Of a stretch of 48,169 bases of DNA, positions 26,829 through 35,089 are shown one piece after another. The translations under genes were made by a program, and so were the position numbers. The stretch comes from Desulfobacteraceae bacterium RAAP-1 (GTDB taxonomy: Bacteria; Desulfobacterota; Desulfobacteria; Desulfobacterales; Desulfatirhabdiaceae). Location of the stretch: assembly GCA_001443525.1 (NCBI GenBank), contig LKPX01000023.1, forward strand, positions 1-48,169, given 5' to 3'. Each line of letters starts with the position of its first letter. Position 1 is the first letter of the stretch. The notes below the pieces were generated by a model. It saw nothing but the letters and a program-made list of their open reading frames with translations. It was not told where the DNA came from and made no database searches.

Positions 26829-28265
26829 GTGAAGTTTGATGATATATCGCTTCTTTTACCAGAGCTGGTTCAGATTTTAATTATTCTTGGACTTTTTGTT
26901 CAAACGCTGATGAAGTCAGAAACCGGAGCAACAACGGATATCGGTGTCCGCTGGGTACCTTGGGCGGCTGCTGTCGGAATAATCGTTTCCGCTTACAGTC
27001 TGAAAACATCTGGAAGCCTTTTTTGGGATGCCTATCAGATGGATGGGTTGTCGCAGTTTTTCAAAATGGCTGTTGCATTGGGCTTTACCATTGCAACTTT
27101 GAATGCTGTGAATACACCAACGGTTAAAAATGAGCAGCGGACGGATTATTTTCTTTTTTTTGCGTTGAGTTCTCTGGGGCTGATGCTGCTGGCAAGTTCG
27201 GTAGAACTTATTACAATTTATATTTCACTTGAGATTGCATCCTACAGCTTGTATGCCATTATCCCTCTGCGCGGCAATGATCCCCGGGCTGCAGAAGCCG
27301 GGATCAAATATATCCTTTTTGGAGCTGCGGCGACAGCCATTGCACTTTTTGGTTTATCATACATTCTGGCTTCTCAGAACACGACATATCTTCATATCCT
27401 GGCGACCAAATCATGGTCATGGTCTGCCGCACCGATGGCGGTGGTTGGCCTTACGTTGTTTATGGTCGGATTTTTTTTCAAATTGGCGTTGTTTCCATTT
27501 CATTTTTGGTGTCCGGACGTTTATGATGGGACGTCCAATGAAACGGCTGCTTTCGCCGCTACCCTGCCAAAACTTGGGGCGGTGGTTATTTTGATTCGTT
27601 TGGTGGCATTACTGAAGCCGGAAATAGAGATTGTCAGCATTATGGCCGTGTTATCAGCGGCTTCAATGACTTTCGGGAATCTTGCCGCGCTTGCTCAGAA
27701 GGATGTGAAGAGAATACTGGGGTATTCCAGCGTCGCACATGCGGGATATGTGCTGGTAGGACTTGTTGCAGCCAGTGCTGCAGGTCTCTCCGCGGCAGGT
27801 TTTTACAGCCTGATATACTTGTTGATGAATTTGACGTGTTTCTGGGTTATTTGCAGTTTGTCCAGAGACGGTAAAAATCTTTTGCTGGATGACCTGAACG
27901 GCCTTTATCAGCGGGCTCCCTACCTGGCATTTATTCTGGCTGTAGGTGCGTTCGCACTGGTCGGACTTCCGCCTACGGCCGGATTTATTGGAAAACTTTT
28001 CCTGCTGACGGCTGCCTGGAATCGGGGCTACAACTGGTTAATTATCATAGCGGCACTCAATACGGCGATATCCATTTATTATTACTTGAATATCGTTCGT
28101 CATGCCTATACCCATGAAGCTGAAGAAAATATTCAGTTTGAAGAACCTCGCCGTTACAGTTCAATCTGGGGAGGGGTTCTGGCCGCTTCTTTGCTGGTGC
28201 TCGGAGTAATGCCAGAACCCGTTTTTCGTTGGATGGAGGCTGCAGCCCGTCAGATTATTCCTTAA
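26829..28265 (+). CDS. nuoN: Complex I subunit NuoN
   Basis: A 478-residue subunit with a GTG start (26829) preceded by AAGGAGA. The TM7 motif FFFKLALFPFHFWCPDVYDG and the later LPKLGAVVIL lysine are intact. It is the last recognisable gene of the nuo operon. The following 275 bp contain no convincing gene and no clear terminator. Confidence 0.96.
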   Translation: MKFDDISLLLPELVQILIILGLFVQTLMKSETGATTDIGVRWVPWAAAVGIIVSAYSLKTSGSLFWDAYQMDGLSQFFKMAVALGFTIATLNAVNTPTVKNEQRTDYFLFFALSSLGLMLLASSVELITIYISLEIASYSLYAIIPLRGNDPRAAEAGIKYILFGAAATAIALFGLSYILASQNTTYLHILATKSWSWSAAPMAVVGLTLFMVGFFFKLALFPFHFWCPDVYDGTSNETAAFAATLPKLGAVVILIRLVALLKPEIEIVSIMAVLSAASMTFGNLAALAQKDVKRILGYSSVAHAGYVLVGLVAASAAGLSAAGFYSLIYLLMNLTCFWVICSLSRDGKNLLLDDLNGLYQRAPYLAFILAVGAFALVGLPPTAGFIGKLFLLTAAWNRGYNWLIIIAALNTAISIYYYLNIVRHAYTHEAEENIQFEEPRRYSSIWGGVLAASLLVLGVMPEPVFRWMEAAARQIIP

Positions 28266-28540
28266 TTTTCCCCTCTGATGTTTGTCTAAAAGAGATGGAA
28301 ACTTTGGGTTTATGCTTTTCGTGTCGGCCTGTCTCCATTTCTGAGATATCTTACGTGACTCGTTTCCGGAGAGTGCGGGGGCGGGTCATGTCTTGCCTTC
28401 TGAAAACATCATTCGATATTTGCACTGGAAATGATTCTATTGATCTCTATAGCATAAGAAATGTTACTTATGTCTTTTCTGAGTTTATGGTCGCATCTTG
28501 TTTTTTTATTAAAACTTAACCCGTGAATTCTTGAATATTT

Positions 28541-29302
28541 ATGAATGAAAAAATCAGCTTTAAAGATCGTGATTCAGTTCTTAAACTTGTAGCGATCTCT
28601 GTGGTGGTGTTGGAGTTGTTCATCCTGGCTTGTACACTGATTTATTCAATGGATGAAAAAACGCATATCGAAACGCCAATTACTGAAGAAATGGCGAAGA
28701 TATATATTGATCATCCCGAGAAGTTACAACCCAATGAGCGGATTGCTGTCAGCACTCGGAACAGTATGTACAATAATCAGCAGGTGTATCTGCTGATCAG
28801 TGATACGGTAATTCCACATTACTTCCCTTGGAAGGGGTGGATTTTAATTTCAATTGGCGCACCGATTGGTCTTTTCTTTTTGATCTCCTTGATTACAAAG
28901 GCTTATTTTCAGGCAATTGAGCCGGATTTCAAGGAGGATGATGAAAATGCGAATCAATGGATACTTGCACTGAACCGTCTCAGCAAGATAAATGTGATCT
29001 GGTTTATGTTGTTGTTGATCGGAATATTATTTTTGTTGTGGTATATACCGGAAGTAATTAAATTTGCAGGTTCGGTGACCTCATCATGGCTTGCCAGGTT
29101 TTGGTGGATCCCTTCCATTTTATTTGCCATTGTGTTTTTGGTAATCATTTTCTGGCTTTATTTGCAGTATCGGCTAAAGCTGAACGTGATGCACATGGAA
29201 ATGGAAAAATTCAAGCTGCTGCAGTTTGATGAAAAAAAAGCGTTGCAGCAATTGTCTGAAGAAACAGTGCCACCTGTAGAGCTGTTAGAGAACAAAGGGT
29301 GA
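28541..29302 (+). CDS. Membrane protein of unknown function
   Basis: A 253-residue protein. Hydrophobic segments lie near residues 16-36, 99-120, 152-170 and 186-208, giving four likely helices. A polar, probably periplasmic loop separates the first two. The C-terminal 45 residues are charged and heptad-like (MEMEKFKLLQFDEKKALQQL), so a short coiled coil is likely. No family recognised. It lies 275 bp after nuoN on the same strand; AT-rich DNA before it may hold its own promoter. Confidence 0.75.
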   Translation: MNEKISFKDRDSVLKLVAISVVVLELFILACTLIYSMDEKTHIETPITEEMAKIYIDHPEKLQPNERIAVSTRNSMYNNQQVYLLISDTVIPHYFPWKGWILISIGAPIGLFFLISLITKAYFQAIEPDFKEDDENANQWILALNRLSKINVIWFMLLLIGILFLLWYIPEVIKFAGSVTSSWLARFWWIPSILFAIVFLVIIFWLYLQYRLKLNVMHMEMEKFKLLQFDEKKALQQLSEETVPPVELLENKG

Positions 29303-29362
29303 CAGCTTCTCATTTTGATTGAGAACGCACCTGAAAGTAAACGTTATATCTCAGAATTTGCA

Positions 29363-30427
29363 TTAAATTCTGCCGCGTTCATATTGTACTGGCCATTGCG
29401 TTGTCACATTCAGTGTTTTTGCAGCGTGAAGTGGCCAGTACGGATCCCGCAACATGGCTCTGCCCAGAAAAATGGCGTCCGCATAATTATTTGAAAGTAT
29501 TTGCTCGGCCTGCTCAGCGGCGGTAATAAGTCCTACGGCAGCCGTAGAAATCTCTGCTTCTTTACGGATGATGTCGGCAAATGGCACTTGGTATCCGGGT
29601 GTTTGGGGTATTTTGGCGTCTGGCGTTAATCCACCGCTTGAACAATCAATCAAATCGACCCCAATTTGACGTAATTGCCGGCACAACTGGATGGATTGTC
29701 TAATATCCCATCCCCCATCAATCCAGTCTGACGCTGATATCCGTACAAAAACCGGCAAATCGTCAGGCCACACATTCCTCACAGCTGCGGCGACCTGAAG
29801 CGGAAATCGTGAACGTCCTGCGAAATTTCCGCCATAAGAATCCTGGCGGTGATTTGAAAGCGGTGACAAAAATTCATGCAGCAGATATCCATGCGCCATA
29901 TGGATTTCTACGACATTAAATCCTGAAATCAATGCCCGCTGAGCTGCTTGGGCAAATTCTGATACGATATTATCGAGTTCAACTATTGTCAGTTCATGAG
30001 GTACAGGGTAATCACTCGCAAAAGGAATAGGGCTTGGACCCACCGGTAGCCAGGCGCCGTTTTCAGGAGTTAAAGACTTGCCGCCTTTCCAAGGGGCTGC
30101 TGTAGATGCCTTGCGTCCGGCATGAGCAAGCTGAATTCCGGAAATTGCATTTTGTGATTTTATAAAATCCGTAATTCGTTGAAATGGTTCAATCTGTGCA
30201 TCTTTCCAGATACCTGCATCTCCGGGCGAGATGCGGCCTTCCGGAAGAATGGCCGTGGCCTCGACCATAACCAGCGCGGCACCTCCTGTTGCACGACTGC
30301 CCAGATGTACCAAATGCCAATTTGTCGGCATGCCGTCAACGCATGAATACTGACACATTGGTGAGACAAAAATACGATTTTTAAATTCTATCTTTCGAAG
30401 AGTGAACGGAGAAAAGAGTTGACTCAT
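29363..30427 (-). CDS. NADH:flavin oxidoreductase, old yellow enzyme family (YqjM/NamA-like)
   Basis: A 354-residue TIM-barrel flavoprotein. The class III OYE signature PMCQYSC with its redox-tuning cysteine is present near residue 25, along with GIQLAHAGRKAS and the active-site HxxH-like region EIHMAHGYLLHEFLSPLSN. Members reduce activated C=C bonds of enones and nitro compounds with NAD(P)H. An AAGGAG ribosome site precedes the ATG. It is single and convergent with the membrane-protein gene. The physiological substrate is unknown. Confidence 0.93.
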   Translation of the reverse strand: MSQLFSPFTLRKIEFKNRIFVSPMCQYSCVDGMPTNWHLVHLGSRATGGAALVMVEATAILPEGRISPGDAGIWKDAQIEPFQRITDFIKSQNAISGIQLAHAGRKASTAAPWKGGKSLTPENGAWLPVGPSPIPFASDYPVPHELTIVELDNIVSEFAQAAQRALISGFNVVEIHMAHGYLLHEFLSPLSNHRQDSYGGNFAGRSRFPLQVAAAVRNVWPDDLPVFVRISASDWIDGGWDIRQSIQLCRQLRQIGVDLIDCSSGGLTPDAKIPQTPGYQVPFADIIRKEAEISTAAVGLITAAEQAEQILSNNYADAIFLGRAMLRDPYWPLHAAKTLNVTTQWPVQYERGRI

Positions 30428-30505
30428 TTATAGTCTCCTTATTTTTATGCTGTTTGCCGGTTTTGTCATTGTTTCTATCTGTTATCACTTTCAAATTGAC
30501 TATTT

Positions 30506-30614
30506 ATTCCATTTTGCTTTCAAAATGATATTCCAGCAAGCATTCGGACTGAGACCGCGAAAGCAAGCGAGCAGCGATGAGACTGTACATTCAGTACGTC
30601 GAATCGCGGCACAG
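30506..30614. repeat. 109-bp dispersed repeat, copy 2 (inverted relative to copy 1)
   Basis: Exact inverted copy of 2-110. It sits in the gap between the start of the OYE gene (30427) and the end of the chemoreceptor gene (30654). Both copies lie just past the 3' end of a minus-strand gene, but in opposite orientation to that gene. No transposase or flanking duplication is visible. Confidence 0.9.
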
Positions 30615-30653
30615 TGAAGCTGACAAAGGTATCAGTTTGAATGCGAACTGGAA

Positions 30654-31934
30654 TTACGATGGCGTCGAAGCTTCTATATTGTTCTCCGCTATCAGGTTGT
30701 TGATCTGGAAAATCGATGTACTGATGTTTTCGACGCCTTTATATTGCTCATCCGATCCTACAGCGATTTCCTGAATGAAAGTTCTTGTTTTGGCTACATT
30801 GTTGGAGACACTGTCGAAAGCCTTGCTGGTGATATCCAGCACTGTCTGGCTGGAGGCAACCATTCGCGCCATATCTTCGATCAAACTGGACGTGGTTTTT
30901 GCCGCTTCGGCAGAGCCTTTAGCCAGGCGGCGAACTTCTTCAGCGACAACAGCAAAACCCGCTCCTTCTTCACCGGCTCGGGCAGCCTCCACAGCAGCAT
31001 TAAGCGCCAGAAGATTCGTCTGAAAGGCGATTTGTCCGATCGTTTTTACGATATTCAGCATTTTTTGTCCGGCTTCTGAAACCTTGTGAATCGATTCAGT
31101 AAGAATCTCCATATGTTCATTGGCTTTTTGAACGTTTTCTATGGAAGTATCCATGAGATTACTGGCTGTTTTGGCGGATTCAGCATTGCGTTTTGCCATT
31201 GCCGCAATTTGGGTGCTGGCTGTGGATAGATTCTTGGAATTGTCCCCAACCTGTTGAAGAACAGTCCGAACGTTTGCAGCCATATTTTCAACATGCTCTC
31301 TGGATTCAGTTGCTTCGGCAGCGGTAAGCTCACTGTCGGCAATAGCGGTCTCCAGAGATTTCATTGTCCCGTCAAGTACCCTGTGATTGATCAGTACAAC
31401 AATCACGACCATGGCCAGCGGACCAAGTAAATTAGCAATCTGGGATTCTCTCAACTGGGCTGCTGTCAGGGTGAATGTTGGTAAATCAATACCCATGTGG
31501 TTGATTACGGCAAATCCCAGTACTTCGCACGCAATGGTGATAGCCCAGAATACGAAGGATCGGATACCGATGAAGATATAGACGAGCAGAGGCATGATGA
31601 TATTCCAGTTCAAAGCGCTCGAGGCAATACCTCCCGTTCTGTAGGGCAGATATCCGAAGTTAATCATCATGCAAAGGAAAGTGAAATTTCCCATAAAGGC
31701 AGCGGATTTTGTGATCCTGAGAGTAAATGGTGCTAAAAACATCACCACCATAAGGACTCCCATGTTGATAGATAGGTCAGGATATCCAAGTTTCATCCAC
31801 TTGAAAAGATTTACTATAATGAATATTTGAGCAACCTGGGTAAATATGATGAACTGTTTGGCGTGACGATATTCAACCGGATCTTCGCAGATTTCATCAG
31901 GAATAAATTTTTCAACAAATGCCGTGTAATTCAT
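30654..31934 (-). CDS. Methyl-accepting chemotaxis protein with integral membrane N-terminus
   Basis: A 426-residue receptor. The first ~190 residues hold about six hydrophobic segments and no sizeable periplasmic loop. There is no obvious HAMP domain; a coiled-coil signalling domain follows, with the hairpin-tip consensus [20 protein letters not shown]. The signalling domain is short. Such receptors probably sense membrane state or small hydrophobic or cytoplasmic cues. No che genes are nearby. The ribosome site is weak (GGGAGAG about 14 bases upstream). Confidence 0.92.
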   Translation of the reverse strand: MNYTAFVEKFIPDEICEDPVEYRHAKQFIIFTQVAQIFIIVNLFKWMKLGYPDLSINMGVLMVVMFLAPFTLRITKSAAFMGNFTFLCMMINFGYLPYRTGGIASSALNWNIIMPLLVYIFIGIRSFVFWAITIACEVLGFAVINHMGIDLPTFTLTAAQLRESQIANLLGPLAMVVIVVLINHRVLDGTMKSLETAIADSELTAAEATESREHVENMAANVRTVLQQVGDNSKNLSTASTQIAAMAKRNAESAKTASNLMDTSIENVQKANEHMEILTESIHKVSEAGQKMLNIVKTIGQIAFQTNLLALNAAVEAARAGEEGAGFAVVAEEVRRLAKGSAEAAKTTSSLIEDMARMVASSQTVLDITSKAFDSVSNNVAKTRTFIQEIAVGSDEQYKGVENISTSIFQINNLIAENNIEASTPS

Positions 31935-32368
31935 TTTCTTTTTTGTTCTCTCCCTTCAAGATATTGATATGTACTCGCTCTACAACGCCTGTCTTAATTT
32001 GACAATTTTTTGTGAATTTATCAACAGATTAAAATCTCGTTCATATCCATAATGATGAATGCATATATCATGAAGTATGAACATGATTGCCTTGACCCTT
32101 CGTTGTGTCTGACCGGGGTATGGCGGTTAATGACATCTGAAAGAGCGGTCGTCGGGTGATAAGGAGCGGTATATTTTTGTTGCACAATTATGTGGTTCCA
32201 TTATAGTGACTCTCCACCGTTGTATGCGCTGCTCACGTACAGCGCCTGTTCTCACCGGTATGTGTTACGTCCATTGATTATTTCTGATACTATCACCTGT
32301 CGTGAGATGATCAAGGAGATAAAATATGAATGGCTCCATAATCATTTTTTTCTGAGGAATGCTGCTTC
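31935..32368. other. Intergenic region between chemoreceptor and ATP-grasp ligase genes
   Basis: A 434-bp divergent gap. I find no RNA gene and no promoter with two good elements. Near its right end is a 9-codon frame, 32326-32355, with an optimal AAGGAG (32313-32318) seven bases upstream. Its stop overlaps the GAGGA ribosome site of the ligase gene, so it may be a translated leader. A longer 60-codon frame (32190-32372) overlapping the ligase start is considered less likely. Confidence 0.45.
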
Positions 32369-33421
32369 ATGAGAATTGCCGTTTTATATGGTCAAATATC
32401 TCAAAAAAAACCAATGGATGAGCAGGATGGGCTGGTGCAGGTAGAATCTGTTGTTAACGCTCTGTCCGCCCTGAATCATGATCCGGTTCCGGTCAGTTTT
32501 TCTTTGGATGTCAAGAAGACGTTGCAGTTGCTTTCAAACATCCAGCCGTCCGTTGTTTTCAATCTGGTGGAATCCATTGACGGGCGGGGGCATCTGATTC
32601 ATCTGGCGCCATCGATTTTAGATGCCATGAATTTGCCTTATACCGGCGCAGGAACAGACGCCATTTACACCACTTCCAACAAAGTGCTGGCCAAGCAATT
32701 GCTTCGGGGCGCGCGGATTCCGACACCTGCGTTCGTTACACCGGAAGACGTCGGGCGAAAACAGTTTCCGCCGTTTAAACCGTGTATCATCAAATCGGTA
32801 TGGGAACATGGTTCTGTCGGCATCAACGCTGATTCTGTCATGCTTCCGAAAACTTCCGCACAACTGACTCTGGAAATGGATCAGCGCCGGCGTCAGCTGG
32901 GAGGCGCCTGTTTTGCTGAAGCGTTTGTCGAAGGCCGGGAATTCAATCTGTCCCTTCTGGCCCAAAATGACGATAATACGCCTCAGGTATTGCCGCTGGC
33001 CGAAATTTGTTTTGAAAACTACAGCCGCGATCAGTACAAGATTGTCGATTACAAGGCCAAGTGGGAATCGCAATCCTTTGAATATCAAAATACGGTGCGC
33101 GCCTTTGATTTTCCGGCTCAGGACAGGCCGCTTTTAGCGAAAATCCAGAAAATCGGCAAGGAATGCTGGAAGATTTTCAAACTGAAAGGATATGCCCGCG
33201 TGGATTTCCGGGTGGATGCCAGCGGCAATCCCTGGGTGCTGGAAGTCAATGCCAACCCCTGTATTGCTCCTGACAGCGGGTTTGTGGCCGCCGCTCATAA
33301 GGCGGGCCTGAACTTTCAGCATCTGATCGAACGCATACTGTATGGCCCCATCATGCAGATTGAAAATCGTCGTTTTTCTGAGGCTGATACATTTTCATGG
33401 AAGATCGCTGTCAATGAATGA
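32369..33421 (+). CDS. D-alanine-D-alanine ligase-like ATP-grasp enzyme
   Basis: A 350-residue ATP-grasp protein with an N-terminal Ddl-like domain and the metal/ATP end motif KGYARVDFRVDASG...VLEVNANP. It differs from housekeeping Ddl in the last motif (NANPCIAPDSGF in place of NTNPGMT) and in location away from mur/fts genes. It may therefore ligate a different amino acid or carboxylate. It overlaps the next gene, a GNAT, by 8 bp, so the two probably act in one pathway. Ribosome site GAGGA, ten bases upstream. Confidence 0.88.
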   Translation: MRIAVLYGQISQKKPMDEQDGLVQVESVVNALSALNHDPVPVSFSLDVKKTLQLLSNIQPSVVFNLVESIDGRGHLIHLAPSILDAMNLPYTGAGTDAIYTTSNKVLAKQLLRGARIPTPAFVTPEDVGRKQFPPFKPCIIKSVWEHGSVGINADSVMLPKTSAQLTLEMDQRRRQLGGACFAEAFVEGREFNLSLLAQNDDNTPQVLPLAEICFENYSRDQYKIVDYKAKWESQSFEYQNTVRAFDFPAQDRPLLAKIQKIGKECWKIFKLKGYARVDFRVDASGNPWVLEVNANPCIAPDSGFVAAAHKAGLNFQHLIERILYGPIMQIENRRFSEADTFSWKIAVNE

Positions 33422-33908
33422 AACTGCTGTCAACATCCTGTTCCGCGAAACTCTTCACGCCGATGACCCTGAACACATTTATCATATTGCAGCATCCTGC
33501 ACCCTGTTTTATCTCGAAGAACTGCAAGTGGCGCGGGAACTGGTGCAGGAGCGCCTGTCCAGAGGCGAGGCCAGCGGATATTATTTTATCATAGCTGAAG
33601 ATCAGGGAATGCCTGTTGGATACACCTGTTTCGGTCCTATTCCCATGACGCGGAACCGGTTTGATCTCTACTGGATTGCGGTGATGAAATCCTGTCAGGG
33701 AAGCGGTGTCGGACGGCAACTCATGCAAAGAACCGAAGCACGGATACAGGTTATGGCGGGGGAGCGTATCTATGTGGAAACTTCTTCCAGAGATGATTAC
33801 GCGGTGACCCATCGCTTTTATAACGCCTGCCAGTATCGCCAGGAAGCTGTGCTGCAAGACTATTATGCTCCCGGAGACGATAAAGTCATTTATATGAAAG
33901 TGTTGTGA
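33414..33908 (+). CDS. GNAT family N-acetyltransferase
   Basis: A 164-residue GNAT with the acetyl-CoA motif as VMKSCQGSGVGRQLMQ and the late RFYNACQYRQEAV. The ATG at 33414 lies inside the end of the ATP-grasp gene (8-bp overlap), giving translational coupling. tgt follows six bases after its stop. The frame is open upstream inside the ligase gene, but that extension is unlikely. Substrate unknown; the partner ligase suggests an amino-acid-derived product. Confidence 0.9.
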   Translation: MNETAVNILFRETLHADDPEHIYHIAASCTLFYLEELQVARELVQERLSRGEASGYYFIIAEDQGMPVGYTCFGPIPMTRNRFDLYWIAVMKSCQGSGVGRQLMQRTEARIQVMAGERIYVETSSRDDYAVTHRFYNACQYRQEAVLQDYYAPGDDKVIYMKVL

Positions 33909-33914
33909 AAAGAT

Positions 33915-35063
33915 ATGAGCAATCCGATGGATGGCAACGTAATGCCTTTAAAAGATATTCAGTTTCAGCTCCATGCAGTGGATCCCTGCGGCGCCAGACG
34001 GGCGGAATTTACCACCGCTCACGGTGCCGTTCAGACCCCGGCGTTCATGCCCGTGGGTACCGCTGGTTTCGTACGTTCCACCATGCCCAGAGATGTGGCG
34101 GATACCGGTGCGCAGGTGGTGCTGGCCAATACCTATCACCTGTCGCTCAGCGAGCGTCTGGCCAGTGTCCAGAGGATGGGAGGGCTTCATCGCTTCATGG
34201 GATGGGACAGAACCATTCTGACAGATTCGGGCGGATTTCAGGTATTTTCGCTGCCGCAAAAAGAGATTACCGAAGACGGCGTCAGTTTCGCTTATGAGGA
34301 AGATGGCGAACGCCTTTTTCTGGGACCAGAACGCTCTATGGAAATCCAGCGCGATCTGGGGGCGGATATCGTCATGGCTTTTGATGAATGTGTGGAATAT
34401 CCGGCGTCTGAAGCCTATGTGAAGGCATCCTTAGAACGCACGACCCGATGGGCCAGGCGCTGCAGGAATGTTTCTCTGCAACCGCATCAGTTTTTGTTCG
34501 GTATCGTTCAAGGCGGAGTATATCCCCGGCTCCGGGAACAAAGCGTCCGGGAGATTACAGCGATTCCCTTTGATGGCTTTGCCATTGGCGGTGTCAGTGT
34601 CGGTGAGGGATTCGACCTGATGCAGACCGTGGTTCGACATGCCGCACCGCTTTTGCCGGAAAAGCTTCCCCGTTACCTGATGGGCGTCGGGCTTCCTGAA
34701 GATCTCCTGGCCGCGGTATCGCTGGGCATGGATATGTTCGATTGCGTCATTCCCACCCGTTACGCCAGGCAGGGCACGTTTTTTACCCGCATGGGAAAAA
34801 TCCGGATTATGGACAAGACGTACCGCAAGGACAAATATCCGGTGGATACCCACTGCCAGTGCTATACCTGCCGAACCTATTCCCGCATGGTGCTTCGCTA
34901 TTTGTTTTTCACCCGCGATCCGCTCGCAGAGGCTCTGGCCACCATCCACAACTTGACGCTTTATCAGGATCTCATGAAGGAAATGCGTCAGGCCATCGAA
35001 GAGCACCGTTTCGAGTTATTCCGTAAAGAATGGCTGGCGCGGTATTTCAAAAAGGCTGTCTGA
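33915..35063 (+). CDS. tgt: tRNA-guanine transglycosylase
   Basis: A 382-residue enzyme that exchanges guanine 34 for preQ1 in GUN anticodon tRNAs (queuosine pathway). Catalytic aspartates are D104 in TDSGGFQVF and D276 in FDCVIPTRYARQG. Zinc ligands are visible as CQCYTC and the later H in TIHNL. The length is normal. Last gene of the ligase-GNAT-tgt set. It is convergent with the hybrid kinase gene, 26 bp away. Confidence 0.97.
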   Translation: MSNPMDGNVMPLKDIQFQLHAVDPCGARRAEFTTAHGAVQTPAFMPVGTAGFVRSTMPRDVADTGAQVVLANTYHLSLSERLASVQRMGGLHRFMGWDRTILTDSGGFQVFSLPQKEITEDGVSFAYEEDGERLFLGPERSMEIQRDLGADIVMAFDECVEYPASEAYVKASLERTTRWARRCRNVSLQPHQFLFGIVQGGVYPRLREQSVREITAIPFDGFAIGGVSVGEGFDLMQTVVRHAAPLLPEKLPRYLMGVGLPEDLLAAVSLGMDMFDCVIPTRYARQGTFFTRMGKIRIMDKTYRKDKYPVDTHCQCYTCRTYSRMVLRYLFFTRDPLAEALATIHNLTLYQDLMKEMRQAIEEHRFELFRKEWLARYFKKAV

Positions 35064-35089
35064 AACGGATGTCCTCTATTGGATGGTAA

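Noticed and set aside
28229-28519. 96-codon frame overlapping the end of nuoN
   Set aside because: Starts inside nuoN, no ribosome site, no recognisable pattern.
29307-29325. TTCTCA/TGAGAA hairpin between two convergent genes
   Set aside because: Only a 6-bp AT-rich stem without a T tract; too weak to call a terminator.
34431-35006. 191-codon minus-strand frame
   Set aside because: Antisense to tgt, which is fully supported by catalytic and zinc residues.
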